NCBI GenBank assembly: GCA_963775625.1
Contig: CAVZJM010000011.1
Location: forward strand, 62,001 to 126,000
Reading direction: 5' to 3'
DNA length: 64,000 nt
Origin: JAIBJN01 sp963775625
GTDB taxonomy: Bacteria > Actinomycetota > Thermoleophilia > Gaiellales > Gaiellaceae
Below, in pieces: positions 58,795-64,000 of the stretch. The position numbers and the translations under genes are program-made. How positions within the stretch are numbered: the first letter of the stretch is position 1; every line of letters begins with the position of its first letter. The notes below the pieces were generated by a model. The model did no database searches. It saw only the letters and a program-made list of their open reading frames with translations, and had not been told where the DNA came from.

Positions 58795-59604
58795 CTAGGG
58801 GATTCGGACCTCCACCTCGCAGTCCATTCCCGAATCGTGGTTTCCGGCGCCGCCGTTGCATCGGTCACTGCCGCTGTCGCCGCGTAGGTCGTCGTTTCCA
58901 CGCCCGCCGAGCAACCTGTCGTCCGCCGAGTCGCCATGCAGAATGTCGCCACCTTCGTTTCCGAAGACGATGTCTTCGTCACCACCTCCAAAGAGGCTGT
59001 CGTCACTCGAACCACCCCTGATTCGATCGCGATCGCTCCCCCCGAACACGCGATCGCCGTTCTGACCTCCTCTGATTCGGTCCGTCCCTTCCTCGCCGAA
59101 GATCTCGTCGCCGCCGTCTCCTCCAGCCATTGTGTCGTTGTCGGTTCCACCCCTGAGGAGATCGTTGGAGTCGCCGCCTCGCATGATGTCGTCCCCGGCG
59201 CCGCCGGCAAGCTCGTCGAGGCCCTCGCCTCCGAAGAGCTCGTCGTTGCCGAGATCACCGATCAAGAGGTCGTTGCCTTCGTTGCCCGTCAACCGGTCGG
59301 TGTCGCCCCCACCCGAGGACTGATCGTTTCCGAGCCCTCCGCTGATGCGATCGTTACCCAAGTCGCCGCAGATGATGTCGTTGCCGAGGCCGCCGCGGAT
59401 CACATCGTTGCCGCCAAGACCGTTGATGACGTCGTCGCCCGGAGATCCGGTGATGACCTCGCTGCCCGGAGTTCCCGTGATCGTGGCGACCTCGCCGAGG
59501 CAGGCAACCTGTGCCTGCGCGGCTTCGGCGGTGCCAAGGAAGAGGGCGACCGCCCCAACCGCGATCGCCAGCCCTGGCCACCTGCGCGATGCTCCCCCGA
59601 CCAT
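58795..59604 (-). CDS. Secreted hemolysin-type calcium-binding (RTX) repeat protein, short
   Basis: 269 residues: signal peptide (PGLAIAVGAVALFLGTAEAA), then about 20 nonapeptide repeats such as GLGNDIICGDLGNDRISGG and GEEGTDRIRGGQNGDRVFG that fold as a calcium beta roll outside the cell. No enzyme domain. Codons look less GC-biased at third positions than in neighbours (many GAT, GGT, TTC), suggesting transfer. The gene lies between a tRNA-Pro and a copy of its 3' half. Confidence 0.82.
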   Translation of the reverse strand: MVGGASRRWPGLAIAVGAVALFLGTAEAAQAQVACLGEVATITGTPGSEVITGSPGDDVINGLGGNDVIRGGLGNDIICGDLGNDRISGGLGNDQSSGGGDTDRLTGNEGNDLLIGDLGNDELFGGEGLDELAGGAGDDIMRGGDSNDLLRGGTDNDTMAGGDGGDEIFGEEGTDRIRGGQNGDRVFGGSDRDRIRGGSSDDSLFGGGDEDIVFGNEGGDILHGDSADDRLLGGRGNDDLRGDSGSDRCNGGAGNHDSGMDCEVEVRIP

Positions 59605-59680
59605 CGTGGCGGCATCCTAAACGAGCCAGCGCTTTCGTCAAGTCACCAGGCCTGGGATGACCCGCCGGCATCCTCCGTTT

Positions 59681-59738
59681 CCGGGGGCTTCCTCAGTCGG
59701 GACGGCCGGATTCGAACCGGCGGCCTCCTGCTCCCAAA
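59681..59738 (-). repeat. Attachment-like direct repeat, right (overlaps tRNA-Pro 3' half)
   Basis: The partner of 58638-58696, extending from 16 bases beyond the tRNA 3' end into the anticodon loop. Confidence 0.7.
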
Positions 59739-60640
59739 GCAGGCGCGCTACCAGGCTGCGCTACGTCCCGCAGCTCAGGCTCAGTGTAAGGCTCCCGGCG
59801 GCGACCCGCCGTCGCGAGAACGACGCCTGCGATGATCACCGCCACGCCGGCGAGTTGGACGGCCGACGGAGACTCGTCCAGCAGGATCACCGCGATCACG
59901 ACGGCGAGCGCGGGCTGGAGGGTTAGCGTGATGGACGTGAGGGCGGCGGGCAGGCGCGGGAGCGCGGCAGCGATCAGGAGCCAGCCCACCACCTGTGACG
60001 TGAGGGCGAGCAAGACGAGCCAGCCGTGCTCGGGCCACGTCGGCCGGAGCTCGAGCTCGTCCAGGCCCGCCCCCACCGGCAGCGTCACGAGCGCGGCCGA
60101 GAGCGTCGCGTAGAAGAGCGGTCCTGCGGGCCGGCGGAGATCGGTGCTTCCCGCCCGCAGCACGAGCAGGAAGCCAGCGTACGTGATCGCGGTGAGCACG
60201 CCGAAGAGCACGCCGAGCGCGGGATTCGAGCCGTACGCGCCCGCGCCGATCACGCCGGAGATGAGGACGACGCCGAGGAGGACGATCGGAACCGCGGCAA
60301 GCGTTCGGCCGGCGGGCTTCTCCCTGAGGAGCGCCCACGCGGCCAGCGGGACGATCACCACCTGGACGTTGCTGAGCACCGTGGCGAGGCCGGCGCCGAC
60401 GGCGGCGATCGCATGATGGAAGAAGACGAGGTCGGCCATGAAGAAGACGCCTGCGATCAAGGAGAGCCAGAGGGCGCGGCGGGCGAGCGGGCCGAAGCGC
60501 CGACGCTCCCACCAGGCCAGCAGGGCGAGCGGCGGCAGCGCGTACGCACAGCGATAGAACGCCGCGGTCGACGGCGGCACGTCGGCGAGGCGGACGAGGA
60601 TCGCCGAGAAGGCGATGCAGGTCGCACCCCCCATCGCCAT
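59693..60640 (-). CDS. EamA/DMT-family transporter reading into tRNA-Pro
   Basis: About 315 residues with ten membrane helices in two EamA repeats (CIAFSAILVRLADVPPSTAA, FGPLARRALWLSLIAGVFFM and ALTSITLTLQPALAVVIAVI). It would export or import an amino acid-like metabolite. There is no stop before the tRNA: the last 25 residues are simply the tRNA read as protein. The true end is probably near 59770-59800, lost through a base change. ATG at 60640 is chosen because the one at 60661 shares bases with the opposite gene's upstream ATG. Confidence 0.75.
   Translation of the reverse strand: MAMGGATCIAFSAILVRLADVPPSTAAFYRCAYALPPLALLAWWERRRFGPLARRALWLSLIAGVFFMADLVFFHHAIAAVGAGLATVLSNVQVVIVPLAAWALLREKPAGRTLAAVPIVLLGVVLISGVIGAGAYGSNPALGVLFGVLTAITYAGFLLVLRAGSTDLRRPAGPLFYATLSAALVTLPVGAGLDELELRPTWPEHGWLVLLALTSQVVGWLLIAAALPRLPAALTSITLTLQPALAVVIAVILLDESPSAVQLAGVAVIIAGVVLATAGRRREPYTEPELRDVAQPGSAPALGAGGRRFESGRPD
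59697..59770 (-). tRNA. tRNA-Pro (TGG)
   Basis: A complete cloverleaf on the minus strand: acceptor CGGGACG/CGTCCCG, anticodon TGG in loop TTTGGGA, T arm GCCGG-TTCGAAT-CCGGC and discriminator A. CCA is not encoded. Confidence 0.95.
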
Positions 60641-60707
60641 CAGGACCGGCCGGGAGCCCATGGAAGGCGAACGCTATGCGGACGACGGCCGCTATCGTTC
60701 CGCGTCC

Positions 60708-61748
60708 GTGGCCGACGCACCGTTCGCGCCGCCCGCCCTCGAGTCGAAGCGCCCGGTTCCGCGTCCGGCGCTCGGCTACGCGCTCGTGTGGTCCGCGGTC
60801 GTCCTGTGGTCGCTGAACGCGGTGATCGCGAAGGTCGTGCTCGACTCGGCGGGCCTCTCGGCGCTGCGGCTCTCGGAGGTCCGGGCGACGGGCGCCGCCC
60901 TGATCCTGGTCGTCGGTGTGGCGATCATGCGGCCGGCCGCTCTGCGAACGACCCGGCGAGAGCTCGGCTTCCTGGCCGCCTTCGGGATCCTGGGCCTGGC
61001 GCTGGTCCAGCTCTTCTACTTCGTCGGCATCCGGCGGCTCGACATCGGGATCGCGCTCGTCATCCAGTACCTGGCTCCGGTGTTCGTCGCCCTCTGGGCG
61101 CGCTTCTACGTCCACGAGCCGGTGCGGCGCCGGCTCTGGCTCGCGATCGCGCTCAGCCTCTTCGGGCTGTCGCTCGTCGTCGAGCTCTGGGGCGGAGGGT
61201 CGTCGCTCGACGGGCTGGGCGTCCTCGCCTGCCTGATCACCGCGGTGGCCTACGCCGCGTACGTGCTCATGGCGGAGCGCTCCCTCGAAGGCGGGCGTGA
61301 CGTCTACTCCCTGCTCGCATGGGGCTTCTCGTTCGCGGCGCTCTTCTGGGCCGTCGTCCAGCCCTGGTGGAGCTTCCCGACCGAGCTCGTCGGCGAGAGC
61401 GTCTCGCTGCTCGGGCGGTTCGAGGACGTGAGCGCCCCGGTGTGGCTCCTGCTGGCCTACATCGTCGTGCTCGGAACGGTGGTGCCCTTCATCTTCCTCG
61501 TCAGCGCGCTGCACCACGTTCCTGCGACTCGCGTGACGATCGTGGCCATGCTCGAGCCCGTGCTCGCGGCGATCGTCGCCTGGTTCTGGCTGGGCGAGGA
61601 GCTCGCCGCGGTGCAGATCGCAGGCGGGCTGATCGTCCTCGTTGGAGTGATTCTCGCGCAGACGTCCCGAGGTGACGGTCGTGCCGAACCGCACGAGGAT
61701 CTCCGCAAGATGCAGGAGGATATGGCAATCTCTTGCCCTCGCGCGTGA
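60708..61748 (+). CDS. EamA/DMT-family transporter, second
   Basis: 346 residues from GTG at 60708. Ten membrane helices in two repeats: ALVWSAVVLWSLNAVIAKVV, QLFYFVGIRRLDIGIALVIQ and TRVTIVAMLEPVLAAIVAWF then LGEELAAVQIAGGLIVLVG, typical of the family. It diverges from the other EamA gene but the two are not close in sequence. An ATG at 60660 would overlap the other gene's start and is less likely. Confidence 0.83.
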   Translation: MADAPFAPPALESKRPVPRPALGYALVWSAVVLWSLNAVIAKVVLDSAGLSALRLSEVRATGAALILVVGVAIMRPAALRTTRRELGFLAAFGILGLALVQLFYFVGIRRLDIGIALVIQYLAPVFVALWARFYVHEPVRRRLWLAIALSLFGLSLVVELWGGGSSLDGLGVLACLITAVAYAAYVLMAERSLEGGRDVYSLLAWGFSFAALFWAVVQPWWSFPTELVGESVSLLGRFEDVSAPVWLLLAYIVVLGTVVPFIFLVSALHHVPATRVTIVAMLEPVLAAIVAWFWLGEELAAVQIAGGLIVLVGVILAQTSRGDGRAEPHEDLRKMQEDMAISCPRA

Positions 61749-61829
61749 GGGCCTGTGAGGTCGCCGTCTTCAGACAACCCTAACGCTTTGCGTACGGGAT
61801 GCCGAAAAGGGTCCGGCAGCCTGCTTCGC

Positions 61830-62268
61830 ATGCCGGGACATCTGAGAAACACCCTTGCGCTGCTTTCGTGCCTCGCCGCCGTCGCGCTCGCGGCGCCGGC
61901 GCAGGCCGCACCCACGTCGGCGGAGAGGCGGCTCGTCGAGCGGATCAACGCCGCCAGGGAGGCACACGGGCTCCGCCAGCTTCGCATCGCTCCCAAGCTA
62001 GGCGATCGCGCCCGCGCCTGGTCGCGGCACCTGGTGCGCCGGGACGCCTTCCGCCACGCGCGACTGCGTGCCGGAACGGGCGAGATCATCGCCTGGGGCA
62101 CCTGCTCCTGGTTCAAGCCTGCCCGGGCCGTGCGAATGTGGCTCGACAGCCCGGGTCATCGCGCTCTGCTCCTGCGCCCGGGCTTCCGGGTCGTCGGGAC
62201 GGGCTGGGCCCGGGGATCCTGGCGCAGCTACGGCTGCGCCGAGATGGCCGTCGCGCGCTTCCGTGCTC
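61830..62268 (+). CDS. Secreted CAP/SCP-domain protein, end uncertain
   Basis: Signal peptide (LALLSCLAAVALAAPAQAAP) and a CAP domain of YkwD type: RRLVERINAAREAHGLRQLR, SRHLVRRDAFRHARLRAGTG, GEIIAWGTCSWFKPARAVRM, WLDSPGHRALLLRPGFRVVG and YGCAEMAVARFR. The domain is complete by about 62268, but no stop follows there; the frame runs on to 63359 as antisense of the response regulator and kinase. I end the gene at the domain border. A lost stop or a deletion joining two converging genes would explain it. Confidence 0.65.
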
Positions 62269-62705
62269 GAGACGCCCTCGAAGAGCTCGCGGAGCTGGGC
62301 GACCTTGTCGCTGCGAAGGCGCTCGCGCTCGCCGCGCTCGACGGCGACGAGGACGCGCCGCACCAGCGAGGCGAGCTCGACCGGGTTGAAGGGCTTGGTG
62401 ATGTACTCGAGGCCGCCGAGGTCGATGCCGCGGGCTCGGTCGCGCACGTCCGCCCGGGCGGTGAGGAACACGATCGGGATGTCGCGGGTGACCGGGTCGT
62501 CGAGGAGCATCTCGGCCACGCGCCAGCCGTCGAGGCCGGGCATCATCACGTCGAGGAGGATGACGTCCGGCCGCTGAGCCCGGGCGAGGTCGAGCCCGCC
62601 CGGCCCGTCGCCCGCCTCGCTGACGCGGATCCCCTCGGCCTCCAGGTTGACCCGGCAGAGCAGCCGGATCGGCGCCTCGTCGTCGATCACGAGGACGCGC
62701 GTCAC
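61998..62705 (-). CDS. Response regulator receiver, end uncertain
   Basis: The receiver domain runs from GTG at 62705 (RVLVIDDEAPIRLLCRVNLE) through DVILLDVMMPGLDGWRVAEM (phospho-Asp), IPIVFLTARADVRD and YITKPFNPVELASLVRRV, about 125 residues, followed by a helix to about 62275. The frame then reads to 61998 as antisense of the CAP gene, so the true end is unknown. Its GTG overlaps the kinase stop (GTGA), so it is the kinase's partner. No DNA-binding domain. Confidence 0.75.
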   Translation of the reverse strand: MTRVLVIDDEAPIRLLCRVNLEAEGIRVSEAGDGPGGLDLARAQRPDVILLDVMMPGLDGWRVAEMLLDDPVTRDIPIVFLTARADVRDRARGIDLGGLEYITKPFNPVELASLVRRVLVAVERGERERLRSDKVAQLRELFEGVSSTEARDGHLGAAVAAPGSPGPARPDDPEARAQEQSAMTRAVEPHSHGPGRLEPGAGAPGDDLARSGTQSRVAEGVPAHQVPRPGAGAIA

Positions 62706-64000
62706 GACGCTGCGGCCTCCACCGGCGCGCTCTCCACGACCTCCCCATCGGTCAGCGGGAGCTCGAACGTGAATTTCGAGCCTCGGCCGTCCTCCGACTC
62801 GAGCCAGATCCGGCCTCCCATCGCCGTCACGAGCCCGCGGACGAGGAAGAGCCCGAGGCCCGTGCCCTGGCCGCCGGCCGCCCGCTCGGAACGGAAGAAC
62901 TTGGTGAAGACCTGCTGCTGGTCCGGCTCGGAGATCCCGATGCCGTCGTCGGCCACCGTGATCTCCGCCGCCCTGGAGCGCCCGCGCGCGCTGACGGTGA
63001 TCGCCCCGCCTTCCGGCGAATACCTGACGGCGTTGTCCAGCAGGTTGGCGAGCACCTGCCCCAATTTCTCCCGATCGGCCCGGACGGTGAGGTCGGACGG
63101 CTCGACCTGGACGGAGAACCGATGCCGCCCGTTCCCACGCCCCTCCGCCGCCGCGATCGCCTCCCTGAGCGCTCCGCCGACGTCGGTCGGCTCGAGAGCG
63201 ACGTCCAGCGTCCCGGTCTCCAGCCTGGCGACGCTCAACAGGTCGTCGACGATGCGGATCAGGCGCTCCGATTCGCCGGCGATGTGGCGGAGGAAGGTTT
63301 CCCGCTCTGCCTCGGTGAAGTCGATGTCGCCGCGCTGCAGCGTCTCCGCGAACCCGTAGATCGACGTCAGCGGGGTGCGCAGCTCGTGCGAGACCGTGGC
63401 GACGAAGTCCGACTTCATCTGCTCGACCACTCGCTCGCGCGAGACGTCGCGGAAGGCGAAGATCCTGCCGGCCACCGAGCCTGCCGGGTCGAGCATCACG
63501 GCCTCGCTGAGCGAGAGCCACACCTCGTCGCCGCCGCGCCTGATCGCGACCTGGCGCTCCGCCCTGCCTTCCGTGTCGTTCGTCGAGAGCTCCCGCTGCA
63601 GCACCTCCGAGACTCGGCGCCCGAGCGCTTCGGAAGCCGGGACGCCGGTGACCTGCTCCGCCATCGCGTTCCAGAGGACGATGCGGTCGTCTCGGCCGAC
63701 CGCGACGATGCCGTCGGCGATGTTGGCGAGGATCGCGCCGCTCCGCTCCTTCTCCTCGGCGACACGCTGGTAGAGGTCGGCGTTGGCCACCGACGCGGAC
63801 GCGGTGGCGGCGAGCGCCGAGAGCGTCTGCACCTCGTCGTCACGCCATGCCCGCGGCGCGTTCGCGTACACGGCGAGCACGCCGTACAGCCCGCCGCCGT
63901 GGCCGACCAGCGGGACCGCGACGGAGGCGGTGGCGGCGCCCCGCGCCAGCAGGAGGTCCCCTCGGGCGAGCCGGGCCTCCTCGCCCGCATCCCGCACGGT
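62702..64000 (-). CDS. GAF-PAS sensor histidine kinase (5' end beyond window)
   Basis: At least 432 residues and cut by the right edge. From the visible N-terminal end: GAF-like part (GDLLLARGAATASVAVPLVG), PAS (GAILANIADGIVAVGRDDRI), HisKA with FVATVSHELRTPLTSIYGFA, and HATPase with VLANLLDNAVRYSPEGGAIT, ADDGIGISE and GGQGTGLGLFLVRGLV. It senses an unknown signal in the cytoplasm and phosphorylates the response regulator encoded by the overlapping next gene. Confidence 0.88.
   Translation of the reverse strand, partial: TVRDAGEEARLARGDLLLARGAATASVAVPLVGHGGGLYGVLAVYANAPRAWRDDEVQTLSALAATASASVANADLYQRVAEEKERSGAILANIADGIVAVGRDDRIVLWNAMAEQVTGVPASEALGRRVSEVLQRELSTNDTEGRAERQVAIRRGGDEVWLSLSEAVMLDPAGSVAGRIFAFRDVSRERVVEQMKSDFVATVSHELRTPLTSIYGFAETLQRGDIDFTEAERETFLRHIAGESERLIRIVDDLLSVARLETGTLDVALEPTDVGGALREAIAAAEGRGNGRHRFSVQVEPSDLTVRADREKLGQVLANLLDNAVRYSPEGGAITVSARGRSRAAEITVADDGIGISEPDQQQVFTKFFRSERAAGGQGTGLGLFLVRGLVTAMGGRIWLESEDGRGSKFTFELPLTDGEVVESAPVEAAAS

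Overview
The window is visibly GC-rich, and most real genes abut or overlap by 1-4 bases. The gene set (Flp-type pilin, Caa3_CtaG-like protein, cyclase fused to a receiver, XRE-TPR regulator, hemolysin-type calcium-binding and LamG secreted proteins) suggests a high-GC actinobacterium. Thermoleophilia (Gaiellales or Solirubrobacterales) is my best guess, but no rRNA or marker gene here settles it. Several genes carry one to three isolated frameshifts with good protein sequence on both sides. I cannot tell read or assembly errors from real decay.

Layout. 0-6 kb: permease tail, metallophosphoesterase, nucleotidyltransferase-like gene, Flp pilin, an XRE-TPR regulator with a tiny hydrophobic peptide gene downstream, superoxide dismutase with a possible terminated leader RNA, tRNA-His and tRNA-Arg. 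6-12 kb: secreted RTX-repeat and LamG/phosphoesterase proteins, an LhgO-like oxidase and a PAP2 remnant. 12-40 kb: a large exopolysaccharide locus (sugar-nucleotide genes, priming and other glycosyltransferases, flippase, O-antigen-ligase-like polymerase, Wzz/BY-kinase, deacetylase, asparagine synthetase, three right-handed beta-helix proteins). It also holds a carrier-protein module of an adenylating enzyme, an acyl carrier protein and acyltransferases, with a luciferase-like monooxygenase and a DegT aminotransferase nearby. 40-47 kb: a second LamG/phosphoesterase, AI-2E-family and cation-efflux-like membrane proteins, tRNA-Gly and a CtaG-like protein.

47.4-52.9 kb is the most striking part: a leftward operon iclR-grdE-grdB-grdC-trx-grdA resembling clostridial glycine/sarcosine/betaine reductase. 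Two in-frame UGA codons (grdA codon 43, grdB codon 345) sit exactly where the family has selenocysteine. The GrdE homologue lacks the cysteine that, from memory of the family, becomes the pyruvoyl cofactor, and no grdD is present. The substrate and chemistry may therefore differ from the known reductases.

53-64 kb: a frameshifted ABC transporter, cyclase-receiver protein, CHAP/peptidoglycan-binding protein, small HTH protein, secreted proteins, an RTX gene between a tRNA-Pro gene and a copy of its 3' half, two EamA transporters, a CAP-domain protein and a two-component system that runs off the right edge.

A second notable feature is a repeat of about 165-170 bp present five times (near 187, 6189, 7689, 19503 and 35105). 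Its closing stem and central hairpin differ in sequence between copies but remain base-paired within each copy, and in four copies its end supplies the stop codon of a flanking gene. This looks like a mobile or dispersed structured RNA.
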